This document shows, one piece after another, positions 1-11,100 of a DNA stretch of 64,000 nucleotides. Source of the stretch: Zerene cesonia. Lineage: Eukaryota > Arthropoda > Insecta > Lepidoptera > Pieridae. The translations under genes and the position numbers were made by a program. A model generated the notes under the pieces. That model had not been told where the DNA came from and ran no database searches. It worked only from the letters and a program-made list of their open reading frames with translations. How positions within the stretch are numbered: position 1 is the first letter of the stretch; each line of letters opens with the position of its first letter. The DNA lies in the NCBI RefSeq assembly GCF_012273895.1, contig NC_052126.1:4105218-4169217 (forward strand). Reading direction: 5' to 3'.

Positions 1-354
1 TATTTTTTAAAATGGTATAAATTTAAAGACACATTTTTATTTAATACATTTTAAGCCCTAATAAATTCAAAATCAAAGATTTATTAAATAATTTGGACTT
101 TTTTTAAAAGGAGAAACCCCGCAAAAACTATTGTAGATCTTTTATACTCATTACATTATTAAGCTGTGGCGCCTTATGATTAAAGCCACACTCGGCATAT
201 ATACTTATATTTTTCTTGTTAAATAATGTTTTAGTGTATGCTTTGTAAGTCACCCTTAAGAAATAAATAAATAAATTATAATTTTACAAACTTACTACAT
301 CAGGTTACACTACATACATGGACAATATAAGTATTTTTTGTCTTAAAAACTCAC

Positions 355-1317
355 CTGAAAATCTAAATCATCATCAGTCTTTTTAACAGCTCCAGCAACT
401 AGCAGACCGGTTAGGTCTGACAAAAACTCATCATCATATACAGATCTTTGCTCCCATATCTTTAATATGCGTAGAATTTTTGGCCGAACCTTTTCATCTC
501 TGTAATAATAATACTGAACATTAGAGGCATGGTACATAAAAGTTTGGTTTATCATCAATCACAATTAATAAAATACAATTAAATTTGTGAAACAATTGAA
601 ATTGTAAATGAAAGACATGTATTTGAAGAGGCAAATTAAAAATAAAACAAACTATTGCCAAGATACTCACTATGAATTGGAGTGGAAGCTTCTTGCAATG
701 TTGGTTTTCAGTGATTTAAAAGCAACTTAACTAAGATAACAGTAACAATTTTTTACTTTTTCCAGTTTTAAACCATGTACTTACTACTAAAATTTTGTAA
801 AATCATATAGATTTTGTTACCCTTTCATGTGAAAACCACTGAACGGATTTTGATGATACTTGCCCATGTTAAATGTACTTAGTGGTAGTGTTAGTAGTAG
901 TGGGCTTATGTTAAATGTACCAGAACACGGAATCTTTAGGAATACTTGCATTTGCACGTGAATCAGCTATTCCCGCTGTTAAAATTATTGTTAATACACA
1001 CATCCAATAAAAATTTTTAATAATACACACCTGACAAGTGGAGTTGCTTTTTGTAAATTAAGTCCCCAACTTTCAACAAACTCATAATTCTTTCTCTTAC
1101 TATATTGGATAACATCATTGGCTAAATAGAATAGTACTAATCTTTGCTCAATTTTAACTCGCTTCAAAACATTAAGCCAACTGGAGACAATTTTCTTGTG
1201 GTGCGTTCTTTGTTTTAAACACCAGGAAGATAACGACTGAATACTCTCCTGAGTATCTTTTAGCTGCGTCAATTTCTTTTCAAACTCCAGTGTATTGAAT
1301 TCTTCAGTTTCACCCAT
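355..1317 (-). CDS. RPRD-type CID-domain protein, 5' part (partial)
   Basis: Two coding exons on the minus strand, 1317-1031 and 499-355; the gene continues beyond the left edge. Exon 1 starts at ATG 1317-1315 (MGETEEFNTLEFEKKL) and ends CAG|GTGTGT. Exon 2 follows TTACAG|A and ends TTTCAG|GTGAGT, with matching phase. The product is a CTD-interacting domain: SIQSLSSWC and LVLFYLANDVIQYSKRKNYE sit in helices that grip the phosphorylated RNA polymerase II tail, followed by LRILKIWEQRSVYDDEFL. SLSSWC and the following basic stretch look closer to RPRD2 than to RPRD1A/B. In this family the CID recruits phosphatases or other regulators to transcribing Pol II in the nucleus. The upstream in-frame ATG at 1353 is not preferred because the CID begins normally at 1317. 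The intron at 500-1030 contains a decayed repeat around 800-935. RPRD1 remains the alternative. Confidence 0.85.
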
Positions 1318-2880
1318 TTTTTGGGTAATATTAGCACATAAACATTGGATCAAAATAATCGAACTAAATTCTCCATTTCGTCACAGCACTTTTAAAACTT
1401 TACCAAGTGTCAAAATAAAAACATGGAAATATGATGTAATTTTCAAGATTCTTCATTAAATAACCCAAAAATTGTTTACACTGCGTTATTTAACCGCGTT
1501 GTTGTGTTGATATGGAATTAGTGAATGCATCTACACAACTATCACAAATAAATGAAACGATACTATAACAGTATCTGTTAGGATGATATTTTAATTATAT
1601 CAATCAATATATAGATATCTACTTTGTTATTTACCTAAATAAATTGGTAAAACTTTATTTAGGATTTCATAAAGCAACAACCGCCATTTTCTTTACAGTA
1701 AAGATTAAACATAGCTGTCATTACAGTCAAAGTGACGTAATACACAGATGTTACAATAGCAGTAAAAAAAGGTACATAATATGTGTCCAAAAAGACCAAT
1801 ATTAGATTTAAAACTACTAAAATATTTTAATGACTTACATTAAATCTGATTGTCAGAGGCTGTTTCCTATTTCTATCATGGTTCTATGTCGGAGGAATTA
1901 GGCGAACACAATACAATAATTCGTGATTATGACTGCCTGATTCTGGTGTTGCTGTAGGTATTTGAATTTAAATAATTTTGTTATTATTCAGCAGCATTAT
2001 TATATATATTAAATTAATCTTGGATCTTACACAGGTTAGCCTTGGTGCACATACGTTGTTTGTGCATCGGGCATCGGGCATTGGAAAATTACTTGTCATT
2101 TTTGTTACGATTCTGGAGCGTATACAACGTATTTATTAGGTACTTCAAAAATATCTTAAGGGTGAGGTAAACAGACACAATATAGAATTTTTTTTTTATT
2201 ATTATACAAACCCAATATAAAAAAGCTTAGATAAGTATTACAAACATACGAAGATAAGTAAATTATATTTCGATACATCACTTAGTGACATAAATACTCT
2301 TGAAATTTCAATGAAAATGTAGACCCAGCTTTTTAGTATAATAAAATACTTATCGAGATTCATTCTAAATTAGCATGGAACATTCATTTTTTTATATTTT
2401 CCGCTCTGACCGCCTACTTTTATGCATTCTTTGTAAAGAAAAAATCACGAAGACTAATCAGTTTAATATCAGAGTTTGTAAAAAGTTTAACACTAATATT
2501 CAGAGCATCGGGAACTAACGGATAGGTAATATCGGAAATTTGTGAATAACTAATACTTGCATTTATATATTTTTTACATAAACAATCAATAGCGAGTTGC
2601 GTGATAATTTTACATTTTAGAATTTACCCCTTCATCCGTCAATCACCCTGATGCACCTTTCATATAATTCTTTACGTAAAATTGACTTAAAATAAAACTC
2701 TCAAAGCGATTAGAAAAAGCGATAAAGCGATTTAGAAAATAGTACTGACATAATAATAATAATGTAAAAAAGAACAAAGTCTGTTGTCTCTCAGTCTCTG
2801 GGTAAAGTCGTTAACGCTACATTGATAAAAACTAAAAAAAAAAATAATGCCTGCGTTCAGTTCTATGGGTAGATGAAAAT
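1318..2880. other. Intergenic, AT-rich
   Basis: This lies between the RPRD start and the stop of the first tandem paralog. It should hold the RPRD promoter and the 3' UTR of the 2881-6450 gene. I see no coding exon, RNA gene or recognisable mobile element. There are A/T runs near 2189 and 2834. Confidence 0.6.
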
Positions 2881-5800
2881 TTACTGATTTTCAAATCTTT
2901 TCTCAAAATCATTCAAAATGAATTTATTATAATACAAACTCTGGACTTCAAAATTATTAATTTTGCTCAATTTTTTTACAAACGCTGAACAGAGTGCCTT
3001 AAATATAGATCTTTGACATTTACTATCTGGTAATAAAGTTTCATTTAATATCATTATAGAGAAGATAATGAGGTCCGTATCCGTACCTGATACAATTTCA
3101 TTGCATATATACCCTATAAGTATATCACCATCAATTTTCGTTGATAACGCCAAAAATCTCAAATTAGCCGTAATAACACTACCTATCACGCCCAGTAAAC
3201 TCGGAATGAGTTTTTTATTATCTCTTAGATTTTGTGTAAACATTATCAATGATTTGTGCGCAAGATTCGCTACTTCGTCTACCCCTGAAGGATTCTCAGC
3301 CTTTATTTTCCGCATCATTATATACAGTTGCACGTCTAAAACTGTTTGAAACATGACATGAGCTGGGGAGTATTCTAGAAGAATCTTATGAATATGTTCA
3401 AATATAGTGATAATGCTGTCATTATTATCGTTCATATCAAATGCTTCGTTTTTGAGTTGTTTGATGAAACGATCAAAGAATTCAATCACGACGAATTTAT
3501 TATTAACAACTACATTCCAATGTTTAAATAAGAGCTCTAAAATTGTTTGCAACATTGCAAGTGATTCCTCCAGTTCACTTTGATTATTACACGTTACTAT
3601 ATATTTATATGTGAAAAGCCATAATTGCTCTCGTAATTCTATCAATTCTTTTTTATGGTCCTGCAGTATTCCCTTTTCATGCAACATGTAATTAAGGTGT
3701 TCATCGATTAATTCAGTTCTGCAAAAATGCCTATCTGGTATATAATTTCTCATTGCATTTACTATTCTTTGCTTTATAGCGATGTTTCTTGTTTTTTTAT
3801 TTGAAAACTTTTTTACTGATAACCAAGCAGTTTTTAATAAAGTAGTCTTAAATCTCGAAGGTATATCGTCGGAGAGCATTGTATCGTACAATTCATTTTG
3901 ATCGTCCTCGACTAAATTCGATGTGATGGATATTAAAGAATCCACCAATTCGTCTTGGGTAGTCTCCAAGGATTTTGATATTTTTTGAACAAGAGCTTTA
4001 TAAATCACAACTCTTATTGACACATTCTTAGTCCTTTGCCAAATTTGGGATATCAATGCCTTTAAATCATTTGTGCGGTATACATTGAAGGCTAAACGTA
4101 TACCATGTTTCTGTATTGATACTGGGTTATTTAATAGAAACCCAATTAATTTACTCGACATTGACAACGGTAGTCCCGCCAGGTATATATCAAACATAGG
4201 CATACAAAAATGAATATAATCTCCTTTAATGTACTGTGTGATACTTTCCAACGGAACTGGAGGACGGGAGTAACATGCAAAACGGCATATTTGTTCTTGA
4301 ACGAATAAAACATTTTTATCAATCTTATCGTGTGCAATTTTCGCTTCGGTTGGGGCATACTTAGTCAAAAATTTTAATTTGGTAGCTTCATTCGCTACTT
4401 GGAATATACCGAACACAGAAGAACTTCCAATATAAGTTGATTCTACAGAGTTATAAGGGCTCACATTATTTTCTATGCAATTAATGAAAAAATCTACGAA
4501 GTCATTCGCCAGAACATCATTGAAAAAATAAATTCTTATTTTGCTCATCAAACGTTTAAATCTAAATTCACTATCGTTCATGCTCTCTTTGATTTCAGAA
4601 AATTTACTCTTAACCAATTTTTTATCTTTCTTTAAAAGCCGCAGAAGCGACACATCTGTTAATTTTTCTTTTTTCGCATCCTCTAAAGCCAATAACTTGT
4701 AGTATAGAAAGTCCTGAACGTTTTCTTCTATAAATGACTGTATAGTCAATGGCAAATCAACTTTCTTTTTCTTAAAATATGTTAAAAGTTCAATTAAAGT
4801 ATTAACAATTCTCAACTGTTCTTGCTTTGTCGTATTTGCATCATTTTTCTCAACCGTATCAAATTTCATGACATTATAGTCATACAAGTATTTATACACT
4901 TTATCAGATTCTTCTTTCTTTAAACGTTTGCACATGTAATCGAGATCCCAATACCCTATCAAGCTTATAAGGCATAGTAGAACGTTGTTGATATCTTTGC
5001 CGTGTATTATGTTGTAAGTCAAACTTACAAATTTAAACTTTCGATTACTATGGGAGCCTGGTGTGTATACTCCCATACTGTGCAATATTTTATTAAATGC
5101 ACCCCAACAGGCATCATCAAATTCATACACATTTTTTTCTGTTAAAATCTTTAAGACGAAGTCATCTTTATAAATTGCATTTTCATTAACGAATCTCTTG
5201 TAATAGTAATCAAAGAGATTTTCTAAATCTCTCTGGTTTTTGCATGATTCAATTAATATACTAACCATATCGTGTCTATCTTTATCATTTGTAGTTACGA
5301 GAATATACTGCTTTATACCTTTAAAAGCTTTATCAAAGTTTACGAATTTATACCAAATGTAGTCCTTATTGCTCCCCAATAACTCTTCACCTCTCTCTAT
5401 GTGTTGCAGAGCCCATTCTTCTCTTTCTTCTACAGAAAATATATTGTAATACCTGTGCTGATAGAAGCAAATATTCATCTCAAACGGTTGATTTCCAAAC
5501 TTAGATACAAAAGTACTTTTAAAAAATTTAAATACTTCTGTTTTCGGGATTAAGTCAAAAATATACTTGTATGCATCATAAAAATTACATTGCCAAAACT
5601 CATGGAGCCTTTTAGGAAAGTAAGCAATAATATATTTTTTTGCGTCCTCAGCTGTACTGTATCGAAGTAATATGCTTTTTTTAATTTTTGGAACGTATAG
5701 CAGTGGTGACCGGAGTACTCGTTCTTTGTGTTTAGACATTATGCTTTTAGATATTTTACTACCAAATCTTTCAGAAGTTATGGCTTCGGAATTACTTTCA

Positions 5801-6450
5801 AATAAATCCAAATACTGGTTATCATCTATATTATAAAAATATGAGAGGCGAATTAAAGCGCGTTCCTTTGGGTAACTTGAATTTAATTCCGTAATACATG
5901 CCTTAGCAAGAACAAATGAGTCGCCAACATAATTTTTTAAATGCTCAACGTAATCTTCAAGACAATTCAAATTATTCTTAACAGCATTCAATTTATACGT
6001 CTCCGATGTGGATAAAAGAAATTTGAATGCGTATTCATTCATTTTAAGATTTTTGAAATATTCATAGAACGCAATAGCCCTCGTTTCATTTCTTATCTGA
6101 GCAGCTATAGTTTTAATCGTTTTAGCTTTGATTTTCGGAGCCATGTGAGGGAATATCTCAGCCTGTAAGTAGTCGGGGTTGATGAACTCCGCATATTCAT
6201 CATTATACAGCCAATCACACTTCAGAGCTCTCGTCACGTACAAGCTGTCTCCACATTTCAAGACATCCAAAATATAATCAATTTGTTTATAGTGCGATGC
6301 TACATCGATCTTATACAACCTGTCGACGTCTGATTTTTCTTCTAAATCTTTTATGTCCTCGAAAATTACTGCATTATGAATAGCTTCCGCCACCTTCGCG
6401 TTCAGCTCCTGTTGTCGATTTGCTAAACTTTCTCCAGTTAACTCGATCAT
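2881..6450 (-). CDS. Tandem large helical protein, copy 1 (1189 aa, unknown function)
   Basis: A single uninterrupted reading frame of 1189 codons from ATG 6450-6448 to TAA 2883-2881. I do not recognise the family. By eye the protein is rich in Leu, Ile, Lys and Asn, looks alpha-helical throughout (HEAT/ARM-like at best), and has no signal peptide or membrane segment. Landmarks shared with its two neighbours are an N-terminal MIELTGESL, LYVTRALKCDWLYN (about residue 70), HIERGEELLGSN (about 350), ICRFACYSRPPVPLESITQY with KGDYIH just after it (about 718-746), and LYYNKFILNDF near the C-terminus. A splice acceptor TTTTTGTTACAG ends 5 bases before the ATG, so a non-coding 5' exon is expected upstream. 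This is the longest and apparently intact copy. The long open frame and shared residues argue for a working protein; its role is unknown. Confidence 0.85.
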   Translation of the reverse strand: MIELTGESLANRQQELNAKVAEAIHNAVIFEDIKDLEEKSDVDRLYKIDVASHYKQIDYILDVLKCGDSLYVTRALKCDWLYNDEYAEFINPDYLQAEIFPHMAPKIKAKTIKTIAAQIRNETRAIAFYEYFKNLKMNEYAFKFLLSTSETYKLNAVKNNLNCLEDYVEHLKNYVGDSFVLAKACITELNSSYPKERALIRLSYFYNIDDNQYLDLFESNSEAITSERFGSKISKSIMSKHKERVLRSPLLYVPKIKKSILLRYSTAEDAKKYIIAYFPKRLHEFWQCNFYDAYKYIFDLIPKTEVFKFFKSTFVSKFGNQPFEMNICFYQHRYYNIFSVEEREEWALQHIERGEELLGSNKDYIWYKFVNFDKAFKGIKQYILVTTNDKDRHDMVSILIESCKNQRDLENLFDYYYKRFVNENAIYKDDFVLKILTEKNVYEFDDACWGAFNKILHSMGVYTPGSHSNRKFKFVSLTYNIIHGKDINNVLLCLISLIGYWDLDYMCKRLKKEESDKVYKYLYDYNVMKFDTVEKNDANTTKQEQLRIVNTLIELLTYFKKKKVDLPLTIQSFIEENVQDFLYYKLLALEDAKKEKLTDVSLLRLLKKDKKLVKSKFSEIKESMNDSEFRFKRLMSKIRIYFFNDVLANDFVDFFINCIENNVSPYNSVESTYIGSSSVFGIFQVANEATKLKFLTKYAPTEAKIAHDKIDKNVLFVQEQICRFACYSRPPVPLESITQYIKGDYIHFCMPMFDIYLAGLPLSMSSKLIGFLLNNPVSIQKHGIRLAFNVYRTNDLKALISQIWQRTKNVSIRVVIYKALVQKISKSLETTQDELVDSLISITSNLVEDDQNELYDTMLSDDIPSRFKTTLLKTAWLSVKKFSNKKTRNIAIKQRIVNAMRNYIPDRHFCRTELIDEHLNYMLHEKGILQDHKKELIELREQLWLFTYKYIVTCNNQSELEESLAMLQTILELLFKHWNVVVNNKFVVIEFFDRFIKQLKNEAFDMNDNNDSIITIFEHIHKILLEYSPAHVMFQTVLDVQLYIMMRKIKAENPSGVDEVANLAHKSLIMFTQNLRDNKKLIPSLLGVIGSVITANLRFLALSTKIDGDILIGYICNEIVSGTDTDLIIFSIMILNETLLPDSKCQRSIFKALCSAFVKKLSKINNFEVQSLYYNKFILNDFEKRFENQ

Positions 6451-7956
6451 TGTTACTGTAACAAAAAGGAACTATATTAATTACACTTAATTATACATAT
6501 TGCATTATATTATAACCTTCACTAGATACAGCCTCATCTCACCAAGTGTTGTTTGGAGTTAAGGGATATCAGTAAAACATCGCGTAATTTTGTCTACGAT
6601 AAATGAGGCAATCCGCAATACCTACAATAGATAATATTTTATGCACATATTCTAATCTGATCCTTTTAAACGGCCAAACCTCTTTAAATATAAATAACAA
6701 ACTGTGTTTTCTTTCTAAATAGTTCTCATTTATTTACAACTAGCTTTCCGCCCGCAGCTTCACTCCTGTAGACTAGAAAGTTTTGTATAACATGTATTCT
6801 CGGTGAAAAGGCAGTATGACATTCTTACTACTTTAGATTTACATATAAGGTATCTTGTCAACGATTTATTATAGCAAAAAACTAATTTAGAAACCTCGTT
6901 TTTATTTTAAAAAGCCTATCTTTTATAACATGTGTTTTTTATCCACTGGTTACTCGTAGTATGGATAAAAAATATTTTTTCAAATGAAATGAAGGCTACT
7001 ACTTAATATTTACTATAGAGGCTAAATAAATTGATGTTGAGTAGTAGACAGGTTATTGACTTAATTTTAACCCATTTTTATATATTGTTTGGTTAATTAT
7101 TAGGTAAAAGTGGGTTGATTCAGGTTATAAAAATAGGATATGCTCCTACTGTTTGTATGGGCGATACTAATATTTTCATAAATCCGCAGGATAAAAAACA
7201 ATTTAAAGAAAGATAGTAAACTTTTTTAAATTTATATATTAGTCTTTCACATATTATATATATATTTTTTTTATGTTTCTATTTTTAATAAATGCATCCA
7301 TTTGAAAAATCACAACTATAATATTTTGATAATTTTACTAACGTGGGCGCTAGATGAAAATGTTTGAGAGCCATTAATCAGCAAGGATGTAGTGGAAATA
7401 GACGGAGTTTTATTTATGTCTTTTTTCCCTATAGGGAGAAATGTGATAAACAAAAAAAAAAACCATAATATTGCACAAGATTTACTGTTTCAATAGCAAA
7501 CATAGGTGAATTTTATAATATTAAGCAGCTTATAAAGCTTCCTTATCCTTAATTATAATATTGTTTAATTTATATATAAAATTTTCGTGTCACAATGTTA
7601 GTTACCTTACTCCTCCGAAACGGGCAAACCGATTGAAATGAAATTTTATGTGCATATCGGGTTGGTCTTAGAATCAGTCAACATCTATTTTTTATAACCT
7701 TAAATGATAAGAATAAGGCAGAACAGCGTTTACCGGGTCAGCCAGTATACGTATAAATGCGTACTAATAATCTCAGTTACAATAACAGAAGTTAAATGTT
7801 TTGTATTGACCAATAAGAAGTACCTATGAATTGTCAAGAAGAAAACAACACCGCCATTTTCATGCTATTTTAAATTTGTTTGCAAAAATTACATCACAAT
7901 AGTATCACAATTGGCAATGATTCAATCAAAGATGTGAACGTTCTCGCTACAAAGTT
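6451..7956. other. Intergenic between paralogs 1 and 2
   Basis: AT-rich spacer. It should hold the 5' non-coding exon and promoter of copy 1 (minus strand) and the 3' UTR of copy 2. I could not pin the 5' exon. It contains a repeat fragment at 6740-6800 ('CTAGCTTTCCGCCCGCAGCTT') and a minus-oriented repeat at 7581-7750. Confidence 0.5.
7581..7750 (-). repeat. Interspersed repeat, 'GACCCGGCAAACGCTGTT' family
   Basis: Reverse-oriented copy ending in ACAGCGTTTACCGGGTCAG on the plus strand, with the internal 'CAAACCGATTGAAATGAAAT' stretch typical of the family. Related plus-strand copies lie at 40272-40405 and 43067-43258. Confidence 0.7.
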
Positions 7957-8137
7957 TCAGTCTTCATATCTCTTTTTAAAATCGTTCAATATGAACTTAT
8001 TGTAATACAAGCTTTGTATTCCAAAATTATTAATATTTTTCAATGTTTTTACAAATTCACAACTAAGCTTCCTAAATAGCTTCTCTTGTTCATGTGAAAC
8101 ATCAAGGGGTAACATTATTATAGAAAAGCTTATAAGG
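7957..8137 (-). pseudogene. Orphaned C-terminal tail of paralog copy 2
   Basis: Downstream of the premature stop of copy 2, another frame still encodes the ancestral end of the protein. It matches copy 3 through LPLDVSH, the INNF..QSLYYNKFIL segment and DFKKRYE, and terminates at TGA 7959-7957. About 57 codons are disconnected from the upstream frame by the insertion at 8138-8157. Preservation of the tail without internal stops suggests the break is recent, polymorphic, or an assembly error. Confidence 0.75.
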
Positions 8138-11100
8138 TATGCTTATATATAAGCATATCTGCGCCTAATATAATTTCGTTACAAACATACGCTATTAGAA
8201 TGTCATCATGTTTTATACTCATCATTGTTGCCAATGTTCTCAAACTAGCTGTTATAACACTGCATATCTCGCCCCGTAAGTTAGGATAGAGTTTATTATT
8301 TTCCCTTAAATCTTGTATAAACAATAACAATGACTTATGTGCGATTTTAGCTACTTGTTCTATCCCTGTAGGATTCTCAGCCTTTATTTTCCTCATCATA
8401 ATGTAAAGTTTAACATCCAATATTGTCCGAAACATTGCATGTGCTGGAAAAAAATCTTGAACTCTTTTGAGAATCTGTTCAAATATGGCGATAACATATT
8501 CATTATTACTATCCAAATAATATGTGGATACTTTTAGTTGTTTTATGAAATAAACAAAGAATTCAATTATGACGAATTTATCACCAACAACTACATTCCA
8601 ACGTTTGAACAGCAGCTCTAAAATTATTTGTAATAGTGTAAGCGATTCCTCCAGTTCACTTTGGTTGCTACAAGTTACTATATACTTAAACGTTATACGC
8701 CACAGCTGATCATGTATTTGTGTCATTTCGCTTTTATGATTCTGTATAATACCATTCTCATGTAACATATAATTAACATGCTGATCAATCAATTGGGTTC
8801 TCAAAAAGTCTCTGTCCGGTGAGTAATCTATTATTCTACTCAGTATCCTTTCTTTGATTGTTAAGGTTCTTGTTTTGTTACTAGAAAAATTTTGTACAGA
8901 ATTCCAAGCTGTTCTTAATAGAGATTTTTTAAATCTAGAAGGTATGTCGTTGGTGAACATTGTGTCGTATAATTCATTTTGATCGTCCTCAATTAAACGC
9001 GATGTGATTAATATCAAAATATCTATCAACTCATCTTGACTGGTTTCCAAGGAATTTGCAATTTTCTTTACAAGACCTTTATAAATCACTACTCTTAATG
9101 ATACATTCTTAGTCCTTTGCCAAATTTGGGGTATTAATGTTTTTAAATGATCAGTGCTGTATACATGGAATGCTAAACGAATTCCATGCTTTTGTATTGA
9201 TACGGGGTTATTTAACAGAAACTCTGTTAACTTAATCGACGTTGAGGATGGTAAACCTACCAGATACATATTCAACATAGGCAAACAAAAATGAATATAA
9301 TCCCCTTTAATGTACTGTGTGATACTTTCCAACGGAACTGGAGGACGGGAGTAACATGCAAAGCGGCATATTTGTTCTTGAATTAATAAAACATTACTAT
9401 CAATCTCGTCGTGAGCAATTTTTCCTTCTTTTGGTGCATATTTATTCAAAAAATTTAACTTTGTAGCTTCAATCGCTAATTGGAACATACCAAACACAGC
9501 AGTACTTGAAATAAACATTGATTTTGAATAGTTGTTATGGCACATGTTATTTTCTATGCAATCAGTGAACAAATTAACAAAGTCATTTGCAAGGTCATCG
9601 GAAAAGTATATTCGTATTTTGCTCATCAATCGTTTAAGTCTTAACACATTATCATTCATGCTCTCTTTTATTTCAGACACTTTATTACTGACCAAATTTT
9701 TATCTTTCTTCAACATCCGCAAAAGAATTACTTCTGTTAATTTTTCTTTTCTTTCTGCATGTGAATGTAATGGCCTAAAAGAGGGAAATTCCTGGATGTT
9801 CGCTTCTATAAATGATAGCACATTCAAAGGCAAATCGACGTTTGTTCTATTGAAAAAAGGTAAAAGATCAATCAATTTAGTAGCAAATTTAACTTTTTCC
9901 TGTTTGATGAAATCTATGTTATCGTTATTAACCGCTTCAAATTTCATACAAAAATAGTCAAGAAGGAATTTATATACTCTGTAACTTTCTTCTTTATTTA
10001 AACGTTTACACATAGGTTCTAAATCCCAATACATTACATTATAAGAATCTATATAATGTAGTATGGCACTATGAATTTCTTTACCGTGTATTATATTGTA
10101 TATTAAACTTACTAATTTAAATGTACGATTACAAAAGGACCCGTGAATATACACTCCCACACTATGCAATATTTTGTTGAATGCTTTCCAACAGGCATCA
10201 TCAAATTCTAATACATTTTTTTTTTCTACAATTTTGGATAAGAATTCATCTTTTGAATTATCACTTTCATTTACAAATCTCTTGTAATAATAATCGAATA
10301 GATTTTCTAAATCTCTCTGATTTCTAGATGATTCTATTAATATACTAACCATATTGTCCCGATCTTTGTGATTTGTAGCTACGAGAACATACTGCTTTAT
10401 TCCTTTTAAAGCTTCGTCAAAGTTTACGATATACCAGATGTAATCGTTATTGCTCCCTAATAACTCTTCACCTCTCTCTATGTGTTGCCGAGCCCATTTT
10501 TCTCTTTCTTCTACAGACAATATATTATAATACTTATGCCGATAGAAGCGAACATCCATTTCAAATGGTTGATTACCAAAATTAGATACAAAAGTGCTTT
10601 TGAAAAAGATAAATACTTCTGTTTTTGGGATTAAGTCAAAAATGTACTTGAATTCATTATAAAAATTATATTGCCAAAACTCATGGAGCGTTTTTGGAAA
10701 GAAGGCAGTAATATATATTTTTGCATCCTCAGTTGTACTGTGTCGAAGTAACATATATTTTTTAATTTTTGGAACGTATAGCAGCGGTGACCTGAGTACT
10801 CGTTCTTTATGCTTAGTCATTATACTTTTAGATATTTTACCTCCAAATTTTTCGGATATTTTAGTTTCCGAATTATTCTCAAATAAATCCAAATATTGGT
10901 TATTATCAATATTAAACAAATATGAAAGTCGTATTAATGCAAATTCCTTTTTGTAACTTGAATTTAATTCCGAAATATAAGCCTTAGCAAGAGTCAATGA
11001 ATTACCAATTAAATGTGGTAAATGTTCAAGGAAATCTCCTATGTAATTCAAATTATTTCTAAGAGCATTCAATTTAAACGCCTCCGATGTAGATAAAAGA

